A DNA stretch of 64,000 nt, taken from Sphingobium arseniciresistens. GTDB lineage: Bacteria; Pseudomonadota; Alphaproteobacteria; Sphingomonadales; Sphingomonadaceae. Location: assembly GCA_029167225.1 (NCBI GenBank), contig JARFNK010000009.1:62001-126000 (forward strand), given 5' to 3'. The notes below the pieces were generated by a model. It searched no databases. It was not told the origin of the DNA and was given only the letters and a program-made list of their open reading frames with translations. Made by a program: the position numbers and the translations under genes. Below, piece after piece: positions 48,033-58,789 of the stretch. Numbering within the stretch: position 1 is the first letter of the stretch; every line of letters begins with the position of its first letter.

Positions 48033-49670
48033 TTATGCGTTCACGATCAGCACGTCGACCACCGGCTTCTTGCCGGTCCAGCGGGTAGCCGTGCGGCGGA
48101 CCGCAAGGCGGACCCGTTCGCGCAGTGCATCCAGCTCGCGCGATCCCTTGTCGATCACCGCAGCGGCCTCGTCCGACGCTTCGTTCAGGAAGGCCTCGCG
48201 GTCTTCCTCCACGGGCACGCCCTGCACGCGGACGGCAGGCTCGCCCAGCAGGCGGCCCCTGCGGTCCAGCGCCACCGCAACGCTGATCTGGCCATGCAGC
48301 GCGATCTTGCGGCGCTCGTTCATGGTCGTGCCGTCCGCCGGCAGGATGACATCGCCGTCCAGCACCAGGCGCCCGGCCGTTTCCCGACCGATGATCTTGG
48401 GCGCACCCGGTGCCAGCCGCAACACGTCGCCGTTGCCCTGCACCACCGCGTGACGAATGCCCGATGTAATGCCCAGCCGCGCCTGCTCGGCCATGTGGCG
48501 CATCTCGCCATGCACCGGCAGCAGGATTTCCGGCCTGATCCAGCGATACATGGCCTCCAGCTCGGGCCGGCCGGGATGACCCGACACATGCACTTCGGCC
48601 TGGCGGTCCGTCACCATCACGATGCCGTCCGTGGCGAGGCGGTTCTGGATGCGGCCGATGGCGATTTCATTGCCGGGGATCTGCTTGGAGGAGAAGACGA
48701 CCATGTCGCCTTCGCTCAGCTTGATCGGGTGGGAATCGAACGCCACGCGGGAGAGCGCGGCGCGTGCCTCGCCCTGGCCGCCGGTGGCGATGATCATCAC
48801 CTTGTCGCGCGGCATGGCCATCGCCGCGTCCCAATCGACCATCGGCGGGAAATCCTTGAGATATCCCGCGCCCTTCGCATTGCTGATGATCCGGTCGAGC
48901 GAACGGCCAGCGACACACAGAGCGCGGCCCGTCGCATTGGCGACCTCCCCCAGCGTCTGCAGGCGGGCAGCATTGGAGGCAAAGGTGGTGACGAGCACCC
49001 GCGCCTTCGCGCCGGCGACGACCTCCATCAACCCCTCGCGCACATCGCCCTCGGAGCCGCTGGGCTGCGCGTTGAAGACGTTGGTGCTGTCGCACACCAG
49101 CGCCAAAATGCCCCGGTCGCCAATGGCAGTCAGCTGCTCCGGAGTGGAGGGTACGCCGAGCAGCGGCCGCTCGTCGAGCTTCCAGTCGCCGGTGTGGAAG
49201 ATGCGGCCATAGGGCGTCTCGATCAGCAGGGCGTTGCCCTCGGGGATCGAATGGGCCAGCGGCACATAGCGGAAGCCGAAGGGGCCAAGGGCGAAGCTGC
49301 CCTCATTGTCGATGACGTTGAGCTTGACCTCGTCGGCCAGCCCTTCCTCGTCCAGCTTCGCGCGGATCAGGCTTGCGGTGAAGGGCGTCGCGTAGAGCGG
49401 CACGCCAAGGTCGGCCGCCAGATAGGGGATGGCGCCGATATGGTCCTCATGCCCATGGGTCAGGACGATGCCGAGCAGGTCGTCCTTGCGCTCCTCGATG
49501 AAGGTGAGGTCCGGCAGCACCAGTTCCACGCCGGGATAGGCCGGATCGGCAAAGGTCAGGCCGAGATCGACCATCACCCACTTACCCTGGGTGCCGTAAA
49601 GGTTCACGTTCATGCCGATTTCACCCGACCCGCCAAGGGCCAGGAAAATCAGCTCATCTTTAGGTGTCAT
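48033..49670 (-). CDS. rnj: Ribonuclease J
   Basis: A 545-residue metallo-beta-lactamase/beta-CASP RNase with 5'-to-3' exo- and endonuclease activity in RNA decay and rRNA maturation. The zinc motif is HGHEDH at 72-77 (THGHEDHIGAIPYL), and the beta-CASP region contains MIIATGGQGEARAAL and HVSGHPGRPEL. The C-terminal domain after about 450 is present. The start overlaps the coaX stop by one base (TAATG). Confidence 0.96.
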   Translation of the reverse strand: MTPKDELIFLALGGSGEIGMNVNLYGTQGKWVMVDLGLTFADPAYPGVELVLPDLTFIEERKDDLLGIVLTHGHEDHIGAIPYLAADLGVPLYATPFTASLIRAKLDEEGLADEVKLNVIDNEGSFALGPFGFRYVPLAHSIPEGNALLIETPYGRIFHTGDWKLDERPLLGVPSTPEQLTAIGDRGILALVCDSTNVFNAQPSGSEGDVREGLMEVVAGAKARVLVTTFASNAARLQTLGEVANATGRALCVAGRSLDRIISNAKGAGYLKDFPPMVDWDAAMAMPRDKVMIIATGGQGEARAALSRVAFDSHPIKLSEGDMVVFSSKQIPGNEIAIGRIQNRLATDGIVMVTDRQAEVHVSGHPGRPELEAMYRWIRPEILLPVHGEMRHMAEQARLGITSGIRHAVVQGNGDVLRLAPGAPKIIGRETAGRLVLDGDVILPADGTTMNERRKIALHGQISVAVALDRRGRLLGEPAVRVQGVPVEEDREAFLNEASDEAAAVIDKGSRELDALRERVRLAVRRTATRWTGKKPVVDVLIVNA

Positions 49671-50449
49671 TATCTATTCAAACTCCGTTCGTGCATCAGC
49701 GCCAGCCCCTGGATCGTCAGGTCGGGCGCGATGGCATCGAAAATATCGCTGTGCGTGTCGAACAGGACGGCGAGGCCGCCTGTGGATATTACCCTGGCTG
49801 GACGGCCGATCTGGCTGCGGATCCGCGCGACCAGGCCTTCCATCATCGCCACATAGCCCCAAAAGACGCCGATGTGCATCTGTTCTTCCGTCGTCCGGCC
49901 GATGACTGACCGTGTTTCCGGCGCCGAAATGGCGATCTTGGGCAGTTTTGCCGCCGCGCTCACCAGCGCGTCGAGCGACAGGTTGATGCCCGGCGCGATG
50001 ATCCCGCCCTTGTAGGTGCCCTGATAGTCCACGACGTCATAGGTCGTCGCCGTACCGAAATCGATGACGATCAGGTCGCCATCGAACAGATGGTGCGCCG
50101 CGATGGCATTTACAACGCGGTCCGCGCCGACGGAGGCCGGTTCCGCAACATCCAGTTCGATGCCCCATTCGACCGGCGCCTGCCCGGCGATCAGCGGATC
50201 GACCTTGAAATATTTCGTCGCCAGCACTTCCAGATTGTGAAGCGCGCGCGGGACCACGGTCGCGATGATGACCGCATCGACATCCTTGAGCGCGAAGCCC
50301 TCCAGCATCAGAAGCTGGTTCAGCCAGACGGCATATTCATCCGCCGTGCGGCGCGGATCGGTCGCGATCCGCCAGCGCGCGCGGATATCCCGGCCCTCGA
50401 CGAGCGCGAAAACGACATTGGTGTTGCCGGCATCAATGGCAAGCAGCAT
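49670..50449 (-). CDS. coaX: Type III pantothenate kinase
   Basis: First step of coenzyme A synthesis, ATP-dependent phosphorylation of pantothenate. The 259-residue protein has the N-terminal phosphate loop DAGNTN at 6-11, then [15 protein letters not shown] and [11 protein letters not shown], all characteristic of CoaX. It lies between birA and rnj, a conserved arrangement in alphaproteobacteria. The stop overlaps the rnj start. Confidence 0.96.
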   Translation of the reverse strand: MLLAIDAGNTNVVFALVEGRDIRARWRIATDPRRTADEYAVWLNQLLMLEGFALKDVDAVIIATVVPRALHNLEVLATKYFKVDPLIAGQAPVEWGIELDVAEPASVGADRVVNAIAAHHLFDGDLIVIDFGTATTYDVVDYQGTYKGGIIAPGINLSLDALVSAAAKLPKIAISAPETRSVIGRTTEEQMHIGVFWGYVAMMEGLVARIRSQIGRPARVISTGGLAVLFDTHSDIFDAIAPDLTIQGLALMHERSLNR

Positions 50450-50467
50450 GGACCTGTGTCCCTTGTG

Positions 50468-51175
50468 TCAGATCAGGAAGACGTCGCCGGCATGAATGGC
50501 ACGGGTGTCTCCATTCGCCAAGCGCAGGATCAGCGCGCCCATCTCGTCCAGCGTGACAAAGGCGCCCTCGACAATGCTTGCATCGGGCAGGGTGACGCGC
50601 AGCGGCGTGCCGGCGGGATGGGCGTTGGCGAGCCAGTGGGCACGGACCGGCGCGATCCCCTGCGCGCGCCAGATCCCCAGCCAGTGCGCGAAGATTTCGG
50701 ACAGGCGCGTGAGCAAGGCTCCAGCGTCGGCATCCACCCCGCCCTGCGCCCAGAGCGATGTCACGGGGCGGTCGAGGCCCGATGGCGCGCCCGTCACGTT
50801 GACGCCGATGCCGATGACGACGGCATCGCCCGTGCGCTCAAGCAGCATGCCGCTGAGCTTGGCGTCGCCGACCATGATGTCATTGGGCCATTTGATCCGG
50901 GCCTGCCCCGCGCAGAGCGGCGCCACCACGGCATGGACGGCAACTGCGGCCACCAGCGCCAAGGTCGGCGCAATCGGGTCGCCGGGGCGAACCCGGACGA
51001 GGGTGGAGCAATGGAGATTGCCGTCCGGGCTTTCCCAAGCCCTGCCCATGCGGCCCCGCCCGCCGGTCTGGCGCAAGGCGCGCAGCCAGCTTCCCTCGGC
51101 TACGCCCTCGCCTACCAGTGCGATCAGATCGGCGTTGGTCGATCCTGTTTCGGCAACGGTGCGGATATCGGTCAG
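50468..51175 (-). CDS. birA: Biotin--[acetyl-CoA-carboxylase] ligase, probable CTG start
   Basis: Attaches biotin to the carrier of acetyl-CoA carboxylase via biotinyl-AMP. The 235-residue protein has no N-terminal helix-turn-helix, so it is a ligase only. Motifs are ETGSTN near the N-terminus, GGRGRMGRAW, and IKWPNDIMVGDAKLSGML. The frame upstream of the ETGSTN motif holds no ATG, GTG or TTG after the nuoN stop; a CTG at 51175, 12 bases past the nuoN stop, gives a normal N-terminus (LTDIRTVAETGS). The TTG at 51076 would delete ETGSTN and is unlikely. Confidence 0.88.
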   Translation of the reverse strand: MTDIRTVAETGSTNADLIALVGEGVAEGSWLRALRQTGGRGRMGRAWESPDGNLHCSTLVRVRPGDPIAPTLALVAAVAVHAVVAPLCAGQARIKWPNDIMVGDAKLSGMLLERTGDAVVIGIGVNVTGAPSGLDRPVTSLWAQGGVDADAGALLTRLSEIFAHWLGIWRAQGIAPVRAHWLANAHPAGTPLRVTLPDASIVEGAFVTLDEMGALILRLANGDTRAIHAGDVFLI

Positions 51176-51186
51176 TGCGGCCCCGA

Positions 51187-52623
51187 TCAGAACAGCGCCG
51201 CTGCGGCCGCCGCGCTGGCCTTGTCCAGCATCGGGTTCAGCAGATAGCCGAGCACGATCACCACGGCACAGGCGGTCATGATGCCGCTCTCCAGCCAGCC
51301 GCCACGCGCTTCAAAGGGCGCTGCCGGCTCGTCGAAATAGATCGTCTTGATGATCTTGAGATAATAGAAGGCGCCGATCACCGAGGCGGCGATACCGATG
51401 GCGGCCAGCGCCGTCAGATGCGCGGCCACAGCGGCATCGAACACCAGGAACTTCGCCCAGAAGCCGAAGAGCGGCGGGATGCCGGCCAGGCTGAACATGA
51501 AGATCGCGAACGCAGCGGCCAGGCCCTTGCGCGACTGCGACAGGCCCGAAAGGCTCGCGATCGTCTCGACCGGCTTGCCGTCTGCATCGCGCATCTGCAG
51601 CACGCAGGCGAAGCTGCCGATGGTCATCAGCACGTAGATCGCCATGTAGCTCATCGTCGCGGCGACACCGGCGGGCGTACCGGCGGCAAGGCCGATCAGC
51701 GCGAAGCCAACATTGTTGATCGACGAATAGGCGAGCAGGCGCTTGATGTTCGTCTGGCCGATGGCCGCGACCGCGCCGAAGATGATCGAGGCGAGCGCCA
51801 CGAAGATCACGATCTGCTGCCATGCCATGCCGCCGGGGCCGAGCGCTTCCACTGCGACGCGGATGGTGAGGCCCATGGCCGCGACCTTGGGCGCGCTGGC
51901 GAAGAAGGCGGTGACGGGCGTCGGCGCGCCTTCATAGACGTCCGGCGTCCACATGTGGAACGGCACGGCGCTGATCTTGAAGGCAAGGCCGGCGAGCACG
52001 AACACCAGGCCGAAGAGCTCACCCTTCGACAGGCCATCGCCGATGGCGATCGCGATGCCGTCATAGGCGGTGGTGCCGGTGAAGCCGTAGAGCAGCGACA
52101 CGCCATAGAGCAGGATGCCGCTCGCGAGCGAACCCAGCACGAAATATTTCAGGCCCGCTTCCGAGGAACGCTCGTCCTGCCGCATGAAGCTCGCCAGCAC
52201 ATAGCCCGCAAGGCTGTTCATCTCGAGGCCGACATAGAGCGTCATCAGGTCGCCCGAGGAGACCATCATGCCCATGCCGATGCAGGCGAACAGGATGAGC
52301 ACCGGATATTCGGCGCGCATCTGGCCATCGACCGTGAACCAGCGGGGCGCGAGCAGGATGGAGACACCGGCGGCCAGATAGATCAGCACCTTGGCGAAGG
52401 CCGCAAAGGCATCGGCGCGATACAGGCCGTCAAAGGCGTTGCCGCCATGGCCGGGAAGTCCGGTCAAGGTCAGGCCGGCCGACAGCAGCGCCGCGGCGGA
52501 AAGCCAGCCGACGACACGCGCGCTGCCATCGCCGCCAAAGGCCGCGACGAGCATCAGGACGAGGCCGGCAACGGTCAGCACCAGTTCGGGCATGACCATC
52601 ATGAGGGAAGCGGAATCAAACAT
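51187..52623 (-). CDS. nuoN: NADH-quinone oxidoreductase subunit N
   Basis: A 478-residue antiporter-like membrane subunit of complex I with about 14 helices. Visible conserved residues include the Lys in helix 5-8 region (FAKVLIYLAAGVSILL) and the broken-helix stretch FKISAVPFHMWTPDVYEG, with the proton-path Lys. It shares a junction with nuoM (stop/start overlap of one base) and ends 12 bases before birA. Confidence 0.97.
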   Translation of the reverse strand: MFDSASLMMVMPELVLTVAGLVLMLVAAFGGDGSARVVGWLSAAALLSAGLTLTGLPGHGGNAFDGLYRADAFAAFAKVLIYLAAGVSILLAPRWFTVDGQMRAEYPVLILFACIGMGMMVSSGDLMTLYVGLEMNSLAGYVLASFMRQDERSSEAGLKYFVLGSLASGILLYGVSLLYGFTGTTAYDGIAIAIGDGLSKGELFGLVFVLAGLAFKISAVPFHMWTPDVYEGAPTPVTAFFASAPKVAAMGLTIRVAVEALGPGGMAWQQIVIFVALASIIFGAVAAIGQTNIKRLLAYSSINNVGFALIGLAAGTPAGVAATMSYMAIYVLMTIGSFACVLQMRDADGKPVETIASLSGLSQSRKGLAAAFAIFMFSLAGIPPLFGFWAKFLVFDAAVAAHLTALAAIGIAASVIGAFYYLKIIKTIYFDEPAAPFEARGGWLESGIMTACAVVIVLGYLLNPMLDKASAAAAAALF

Positions 52624-54224
52624 CAGTGCGCCTCCCCCGACGCGTCATGGGTTTCGGTATGGGTTTCAGTCTGCGTTTCGCTCGCGGCGGCCTCGCCATG
52701 GCCTTCGCCATGATGCGCGGCGGGCGCGGGATGACCGGCAGTGACCTTCGCATCACCGGCAGGCTTGGCCTGGGCGAGGCGCGCTTCCAGCGCGGTCACG
52801 TCGGCGCGCATCGGCTTGAGGAAGCTCTCGGGATAGACGCCCATCCACAGCACGGCGGCGGCGATCGGCGCGAGCAGCCACATTTCGCGGGCCGACAGGT
52901 CGGGCATCGCGGCGGCATCGGCATTCAGCTGATCGCCATAGCAGACCCGGCGATAGAGATAGAGCATATAGGCCGCGCCCAGGATGATGCCGGTCGTGGA
53001 GACCAGGGCGACCCAGCTCGACGCCTGATAGACACCCATCAGCGCAAGAAACTCGCCCACGAAGTTGCTGGTGCCCGGCAGGCCGACGGAGGCCATGGTG
53101 AATAGCAGGAACAGCACCGCATATTTCGGCATGTTGATCGACAGGCCGCCATAGCGGCTGATCTCACGGGTGTGCAGCCGATCGTAGATGACGCCGACGC
53201 ACAGGAAGAGCGCGCCCGACACAAGGCCGTGGCCCAGCATCACCATCATCGCGCCTTCGATACCCGCCTGGTTGAAGGCGAACAGGCCGACGGTCACGAT
53301 CGCCATATGCGCGACCGAGGAATAGGCGATCAGTTTCTTCATGTCCTGCTGCACCAGCGCGACGAGGCTGGTGTAGACCACCGCCACCATCGAGAGGCCG
53401 AAGACCAGCGGCGCGAACTGCGCGGAGGCTTCCGGGAACATCGGCAGCGAGAAGCGGATGAAACCATAGCCGCCCATCTTCAGCAGCACGCCCGCCAGAA
53501 TGACCGAACCGGCGGTCGGCGCCTGAACGTGCGCGTCGGGCAGCCAGGTGTGGACCGGCCACATCGGCATCTTCACCGCAAAGCTCGCGAAGAAGGCCAG
53601 CCACAGCCAGGTCTGCACCTTCGGATCGAAGCTGTAGGCCATCAGCGTCGGGATGTCGGTCGTGCCCGCCTCATGCACCATCCACATCATCGCGATCAGC
53701 ATCAGCACGGAGCCGAGCAGCGTGTAGAGGAAGAATTTGTACGAGGCGTAGATGCGGTCCGCACCGCCCCAGATGCCGATGATGAGATACATCGGGATCA
53801 GGCCGGCTTCGAACATGATGTAGAAGAGGAACAGATCCTGCGCGGTGAAGACGCCGATCATCAGCACCTCCATCAGCAGGAAGGCCGCCATATATTCGCC
53901 GACGCGCTTCTCGATCGCCTGCCAGCTGGCGCCGATGCAGATCGGCATCAGGAAGACGGTGAGCGCGATCAGCATCAGGGCGATGCCGTCGATCCCCAGC
54001 GCCCAGGCAAAGCGGCCGAAGATCGGCGCATATTCCTGGAACTGCCACTGCGCGGCGGAGGCCGACTGATCGAACTGGGTCCACAGGACGATGCCCAGCA
54101 CCAGGTCCACCAGCGTCGCCAGCAGCGCGATCCAGCGGGCCGTGTTGGCGCCAGAGAACAGGCAGGCGATGGCACCCGCCATCGGCACCGCCATCATCAG
54201 CGAAAGTATGGGAAAGCCCGCCAT
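52623..54224 (-). CDS. nuoM: NADH-quinone oxidoreductase subunit M, His-rich C-tail
   Basis: A 533-residue antiporter-like subunit of complex I. The core (about 1-490) includes FFASFAVKMPMWPVHTWLPDAH and GVLLKMGGYGFIRF, the usual helix-7 and -8 motifs. The last 45 residues are an added hydrophilic tail, rich in His, Glu and Thr (HPAPAAHHGEGHGEAAA, then TQTETHTETHDASGEAH). This tail has no counterpart in the core family. It overlaps nuoL and nuoN by one base each. Confidence 0.96.
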   Translation of the reverse strand: MAGFPILSLMMAVPMAGAIACLFSGANTARWIALLATLVDLVLGIVLWTQFDQSASAAQWQFQEYAPIFGRFAWALGIDGIALMLIALTVFLMPICIGASWQAIEKRVGEYMAAFLLMEVLMIGVFTAQDLFLFYIMFEAGLIPMYLIIGIWGGADRIYASYKFFLYTLLGSVLMLIAMMWMVHEAGTTDIPTLMAYSFDPKVQTWLWLAFFASFAVKMPMWPVHTWLPDAHVQAPTAGSVILAGVLLKMGGYGFIRFSLPMFPEASAQFAPLVFGLSMVAVVYTSLVALVQQDMKKLIAYSSVAHMAIVTVGLFAFNQAGIEGAMMVMLGHGLVSGALFLCVGVIYDRLHTREISRYGGLSINMPKYAVLFLLFTMASVGLPGTSNFVGEFLALMGVYQASSWVALVSTTGIILGAAYMLYLYRRVCYGDQLNADAAAMPDLSAREMWLLAPIAAAVLWMGVYPESFLKPMRADVTALEARLAQAKPAGDAKVTAGHPAPAAHHGEGHGEAAASETQTETHTETHDASGEAH

Positions 54225-56302
54225 TATCGTGTCATCGCCCAGGTTGCGGCTGCAGCGAGGCCCAGGAGCATCACCAGCGCATAAGTGTAGAGATAGCCAG
54301 ACTGGAGCCTGCGGGTGATCTTGCCGCCCTGGACAACCAGGCTGGCAAGGCCGTTCGGCCCGAAGCGATCGATGAAGCCGACATCGCCGAACTTCCAGAA
54401 GAAGCGGCCGATTGCGAAGGCCGGCTTCACGAAGATCACGTCATACAGCTCGTCGAAATACCATTTGTTCAGCAGGAAGCGGTACAGCACGCCGAACTGC
54501 GCAACGAACTGCGACGGCCATTGCGGGTTCTTCAGATAGCTGAGCCATGCGATCAGCAGGCCGGTCAACATCACCGTGAACGGCGCGAACTTGACCCACA
54601 CGGGCACTTCATGCGCCGCGTGCATCAGGTGGCTGTTGAACGCCACCGCGCTCTTCCAGAACTCGATGCCGCCTTCGGGGCCGATGAACTGGTCGTGGAA
54701 GATGAAGCCCGCAAACACCGCGCCCAGGCTGAGCACGATCAGCGGAACCAGCATGACCCAGGGGCTCTCATGCGGATGATAGCCCGCCGTGCCGGTCGCG
54801 GCATGATGATCGTCATGGCCATGGTCGTCGTGGCCATGGGGCGCATGACCGTGCCCATCATGGGCATGATCGTCATCACCATGGGCATCATGGCCATGGG
54901 CATCATGCACCGCGTGCTGGATATGCTCCGAAGCAGCCCAGCGCGGCTTGCCGAAGAAGGTCAGAAACACCAGGCGCCAGCTGTAGAAGCTGGTGAGCAG
55001 CGCCGCGAACACGCCGACATAGAAGGCGCCGACGCCGCCACCACCCGAAGCGTAAGCCGCTTCGAGAATGCCGTCCTTCGAGAAGAAGCCGGCGAAACCG
55101 AAGGTGGTGAGCGGAATGCCGACGCCGGTGATCGCCAGCGTCCCCATGGTCATCGCCCAGAAGGTGATCGGGATTTCCTTCCGCAGGCCGCCGTAATAGC
55201 GCATGTCCTGCTCATGGTGCATCGCATGGATCACCGAGCCGGCACCCAGGAACAGCAGCGCCTTGAAGAAGGCATGTGTGAACAGGTGGAACATCGCCGC
55301 GCCATAGGCGCCGACGCCGGCGGCGAAGAACATGTAGCCCAGCTGCGAACAGGTGGAATAGGCGATCACGCGCTTGATGTCGTTCTGCACCGTGCCGACG
55401 GTCGCGGCGAACAGGCAGGTCGCGGCGCCGATGAAGGTCACGAAGCCGAGCGCCGTGGGCGACGCTTCGAACATCGGCGACAGGCGGCACACCATGAACA
55501 CGCCGGCCGTCACCATGGTCGCGGCGTGGATCAGCGCCGACACCGGGGTCGGGCCTTCCATCGCGTCCGGCAGCCAGGTGTGGAGGCCGAGCTGCGCCGA
55601 CTTGCCCATGGCGCCCACGAACAGCAACAGGCAGAGCACGGTCATCGTGTCGAAGCGGTGGCCCAGGAACCCGATGGTCGAACCGGCCATGTTCGGCGCG
55701 GCGGCCAGGATTTCCGGGATCGAGATGGTGTTGAACACCAGATAGGTGCCGAAGATGCCGAGCATGAAGCCAAGGTCGCCTACGCGGTTGACCACGAAGG
55801 CCTTGATCGCGGCGGCATTGGCGCTGGGCTTGCGGAACCAGAAACCGATCAGCAGGTAGGAGGCAAGGCCCACGCCTTCCCAGCCGAAGAACATCTGCAG
55901 CAGGTTGTTCGCCGTCACGAGCATCAGCATCGCGAAGGTGAAGAGCGAGAGATAGGCGAAGAAGCGCGGCTGATCCGGCTCCTCATCCATATAGCCCCAG
56001 CTGTAGAGGTGGACGAGCGCCGAGACGCTGGTGATGACGACCAGCATCACCGCCGTCATCGTATCGACCCGGAGCGCCCACTGGGCGTCGAAGCTGCCCG
56101 ACTGGATCCAGGTAAAGGCCGGCTGCACATAGGGTTCGGCATGGCCGGTGACGAAGGCGAGGAAGATCGGCCAGCTCATCGCGCAGGAGGCGAAGAGCGC
56201 GCCGGTGGTGATGATCTTGGCGGGCAGCTTGCCCAGCGCCTTGTTGCCAAGGCCGGCGATGATGGCAGCAAGCAGCGGAAGAAGGACGATATACTGGATC
56301 AT
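54224..56302 (-). CDS. nuoL: NADH-quinone oxidoreductase subunit L with His/Asp-rich segment
   Basis: A 692-residue membrane subunit of complex I with the long lateral helix at its C-terminus. Core motifs include [18 protein letters not shown] and [36 protein letters not shown]. Residues 463-500 form an extra hydrophilic segment with 15 His and 10 Asp in 38 residues (pattern HxHDxHG), after the core helix 13 region and before [13 protein letters not shown]. The metal-binding look is striking but its function is unknown. The start is ATG 56302, ten bases after nuoK. Confidence 0.96.
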   Translation of the reverse strand: MIQYIVLLPLLAAIIAGLGNKALGKLPAKIITTGALFASCAMSWPIFLAFVTGHAEPYVQPAFTWIQSGSFDAQWALRVDTMTAVMLVVITSVSALVHLYSWGYMDEEPDQPRFFAYLSLFTFAMLMLVTANNLLQMFFGWEGVGLASYLLIGFWFRKPSANAAAIKAFVVNRVGDLGFMLGIFGTYLVFNTISIPEILAAAPNMAGSTIGFLGHRFDTMTVLCLLLFVGAMGKSAQLGLHTWLPDAMEGPTPVSALIHAATMVTAGVFMVCRLSPMFEASPTALGFVTFIGAATCLFAATVGTVQNDIKRVIAYSTCSQLGYMFFAAGVGAYGAAMFHLFTHAFFKALLFLGAGSVIHAMHHEQDMRYYGGLRKEIPITFWAMTMGTLAITGVGIPLTTFGFAGFFSKDGILEAAYASGGGGVGAFYVGVFAALLTSFYSWRLVFLTFFGKPRWAASEHIQHAVHDAHGHDAHGDDDHAHDGHGHAPHGHDDHGHDDHHAATGTAGYHPHESPWVMLVPLIVLSLGAVFAGFIFHDQFIGPEGGIEFWKSAVAFNSHLMHAAHEVPVWVKFAPFTVMLTGLLIAWLSYLKNPQWPSQFVAQFGVLYRFLLNKWYFDELYDVIFVKPAFAIGRFFWKFGDVGFIDRFGPNGLASLVVQGGKITRRLQSGYLYTYALVMLLGLAAAATWAMTR

Positions 56303-56312
56303 GTCGCTGGTC

Positions 56313-56618
56313 TCAGCCCTTCATCCGGTTGACATCGTCGACGGCAATCGTGCCGCGACCACGGAAGTAAATGACAAGGATCGCAAGGCCGATGGCGGCT
56401 TCACCCGCCGCAACGGTCAGCACGAACATGCTGAACACCTGGCCGACCAGATCGCCCAGGAAGGCGCTGAAGGCGACGAGGTTGATGTTCACGCTGAGCA
56501 GGATCAGCTCGATCGCCATCAGGATGATGATGACATTCTTGCGGTTGATGAAGATGCCGAGCACCCCCATCACGAACAGGATGGCGCTGACCACCAGATA
56601 ATGCTGAAGGCCGATCAC
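56313..56618 (-). CDS. nuoK: NADH-quinone oxidoreductase subunit K
   Basis: A 101-residue, three-helix proton-channel subunit. The conserved Glu residues lie in [18 protein letters not shown] and [14 protein letters not shown]. It overlaps nuoJ by four bases (ATGA). Confidence 0.97.
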   Translation of the reverse strand: MIGLQHYLVVSAILFVMGVLGIFINRKNVIIILMAIELILLSVNINLVAFSAFLGDLVGQVFSMFVLTVAAGEAAIGLAILVIYFRGRGTIAVDDVNRMKG

Positions 56619-57226
56619 AGCTCCACCCCCTGCCCCACGGGCTGATTGACGTTACGCACGGCGTCCTGCGGACGGCGGCGGTTCTGCTTGGCGATGTTCT
56701 GGCCACGGACGCCGCCGCGTGCGCGGTGGGTCAGCACGATCGCGCCGATCATGGCGACCAGCAGGACGATGCCCGCCGCTTCGAACAGGAAGATGTAGCG
56801 CGTGTAGAGAAGCTGGCCGATCGCCTCGATGTTCGGCACATCGCTCGCCGCGGGCGCGGCGCGCTGGGCGAGTTCGAGCGGCCCGACCTTCCAGATGCCG
56901 ATGCCGAGCACGATTTCGGCGAGCAGCACCAATGCCATCAGCACGCCGAAGGGCAGGTAGGACACGAAGCCCGCCCGCAATTCGGCGAAGTCGATGTCGA
57001 GCATCATGACGACGAACAGGAACAGCACCGCGACCGCGCCGACATAGACGATGACGAGCAGCATCGCGATGAATTCAGCGCCCAGCAGCACCATCAGGCC
57101 CGCGGCGTTGAAAAAGGCGAGGATCAGCCACAGCACCGAATGAACCGGATTGCGTGACAGGATCGTCATCGCACCGCTCGCGATCACGACGCAAGCGAAG
57201 AGATAGAAGGCGAAGACGTGAATCAC
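56615..57226 (-). CDS. nuoJ: NADH-quinone oxidoreductase subunit J
   Basis: A 203-residue membrane subunit with five helices, including the conserved QLGAEF-like [29 protein letters not shown]. The C-terminal 35 residues after the last helix are basic ([19 protein letters not shown]) and cytoplasmic. The start is ATG 57226, 31 bases after nuoI. Confidence 0.97.
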   Translation of the reverse strand: MIHVFAFYLFACVVIASGAMTILSRNPVHSVLWLILAFFNAAGLMVLLGAEFIAMLLVIVYVGAVAVLFLFVVMMLDIDFAELRAGFVSYLPFGVLMALVLLAEIVLGIGIWKVGPLELAQRAAPAASDVPNIEAIGQLLYTRYIFLFEAAGIVLLVAMIGAIVLTHRARGGVRGQNIAKQNRRRPQDAVRNVNQPVGQGVEL

Positions 57227-57257
57227 AGGTAACTATCCCCCTCGGACGGGTGGCGGC

Positions 57258-57743
57258 TTAACGGTAGGGCGCGTCGGCGGCAAGGTTCGCGGCAATCGCG
57301 CGCTCCCACTTGTCGCCATTTTCAAGAAGCTTGGCCTTGTCGTAGATCAGCTCCTCGCGCGTTTCCGTCGCGAATTCGAAATTGGGGCCTTCCACGACGG
57401 CATCCACCGGGCAGGCTTCCTGGCAGAAGCCGCAATAGATGCACTTGGTCATGTCGATGTCGTAGCGCGTGGTGCGGCGGCTGCCATCGTCGCGAGGCTG
57501 CGCCTCGATGGTGATCGCCTGCGCCGGGCACACCGCCTCGCACAGCTTGCACGCGATGCAGCGCTCTTCCCCATTGGGATAGCGGCGCAGCGCATGCTCA
57601 CCCCGGAAGCGCGGCGAGATCGGGTTCTTCTCATAGGGATAGTTGATCGTCGCCTTGGGCTTGAAGAAATACTTCAAGGTCAGCCAGTGCGCCTTCACGA
57701 ACTCCCAGAGGGTGAAAGACTTGACGTAATAACCGAGGCTCAT
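57258..57743 (-). CDS. nuoI: NADH-quinone oxidoreductase subunit I
   Basis: A 161-residue ferredoxin-like peripheral subunit holding clusters N6a and N6b. It has two four-cysteine motifs, [12 protein letters not shown] and [12 protein letters not shown], with ERC and TKC leads. ATG 57743 ([12 protein letters not shown]) overlaps the nuoH stop (ATGA). A longer open frame upstream is a shadow of nuoH. Confidence 0.98.
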   Translation of the reverse strand: MSLGYYVKSFTLWEFVKAHWLTLKYFFKPKATINYPYEKNPISPRFRGEHALRRYPNGEERCIACKLCEAVCPAQAITIEAQPRDDGSRRTTRYDIDMTKCIYCGFCQEACPVDAVVEGPNFEFATETREELIYDKAKLLENGDKWERAIAANLAADAPYR

Positions 57744-58789
57744 TGTGCGCCTCCATAGCGCGTCAGCATGAGGAAGCCCGACACCAGGAACACGAACAGC
57801 AGCGAGGTCGGCAGGAAGATCTTCCAGCCCAGCCGCATCAGCTGGTCGTAACGGTAGCGGGGCACCGTCGCCTTCACCCAGGAGAAGACGAAGAAGAAGA
57901 ACAGGATCTTGGCGAACAGCCAGATGATGCCGGGCACCAGATACAGCGGCGCCCAGTCGAAGGGCGGCAGGTATCCGCCCCAGAACAGGATGGCGTTCAG
58001 CGCGCACATCAGGATGACGTTGGCATATTCGCCAAGCCAGTAGAGCGCGAAGGCCATGGACGAATATTCGGTCTGGTAGCCCGCGACCAGCTCGCTTTCC
58101 GCTTCGGTCAGGTCGAAGGGCGCGCGCGCGGTTTCCGCCATGGCGGAGATCAGGAACATGATCGCCATCGGGAAGAGCAGCGGGTTGAAGCCGTTACCGT
58201 TGATGAAGCCGTAATAGCCCTTCTGGCTCTCGACGATGGTCGAGATGTTGAAGCTGCCGGCCCACAGCACGACGGTGATCAGGATGAAGCCGATCGAGAC
58301 TTCATAGGAGATCATCTGCGCCGATGCGCGGATCGCCGAATAGAAGGGATATTTGGAGTTCGACGCCCAGCCCGCCAGCACCACGCCATACACGCCCAGC
58401 GAACTGATCGCGAGAATGTAAAGCAGGCCGACATTGATGTCCGCCAGCACCACGCCCACGTCGAAGGGCACCACCGCCCACGCCATCAGCGCGACGGTGA
58501 AGGTGATGATCGGCGCGATCAGGAACAGCGCGCGGTTGGCGGCCGACGGGATGATGGTTTCCTGCAGGAACACCTTGGCGCCGTCCGCGAAGGACTGAAG
58601 CAGGCCGAAGGGACCGACGACGTTGGGACCACGGCGCAGCGCCATCGCCGCCCAGATCTTGCGGTCGGCATAGATGATCATCGCGACCGCCAGCATCAGC
58701 GGCAGCGCGATCACCAATATGCCGATGATCGTCGAGAGGAACCAGGCAAGGCCGAACGGCGCGCCCCAGGATTGAAAAAGCGCCGTCAC
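57740..58789 (-). CDS. nuoH: NADH-quinone oxidoreductase subunit H
   Basis: A 349-residue, eight-helix subunit that forms the quinone-binding chamber with NuoB and NuoD. Signatures are [25 protein letters not shown] and [26 protein letters not shown]. It is coupled at both ends by four-base overlaps, with nuoG upstream and nuoI downstream. Confidence 0.98.
   Translation of the reverse strand: MTALFQSWGAPFGLAWFLSTIIGILVIALPLMLAVAMIIYADRKIWAAMALRRGPNVVGPFGLLQSFADGAKVFLQETIIPSAANRALFLIAPIITFTVALMAWAVVPFDVGVVLADINVGLLYILAISSLGVYGVVLAGWASNSKYPFYSAIRASAQMISYEVSIGFILITVVLWAGSFNISTIVESQKGYYGFINGNGFNPLLFPMAIMFLISAMAETARAPFDLTEAESELVAGYQTEYSSMAFALYWLGEYANVILMCALNAILFWGGYLPPFDWAPLYLVPGIIWLFAKILFFFFVFSWVKATVPRYRYDQLMRLGWKIFLPTSLLFVFLVSGFLMLTRYGGAQ

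Noticed and set aside
57744-58007. Longer N-terminus of NuoI
   Set aside because: The added residues are Arg/Leu/Ala-rich shadow sequence of nuoH; ATG 57743 begins the conserved NuoI sequence and overlaps the nuoH stop.
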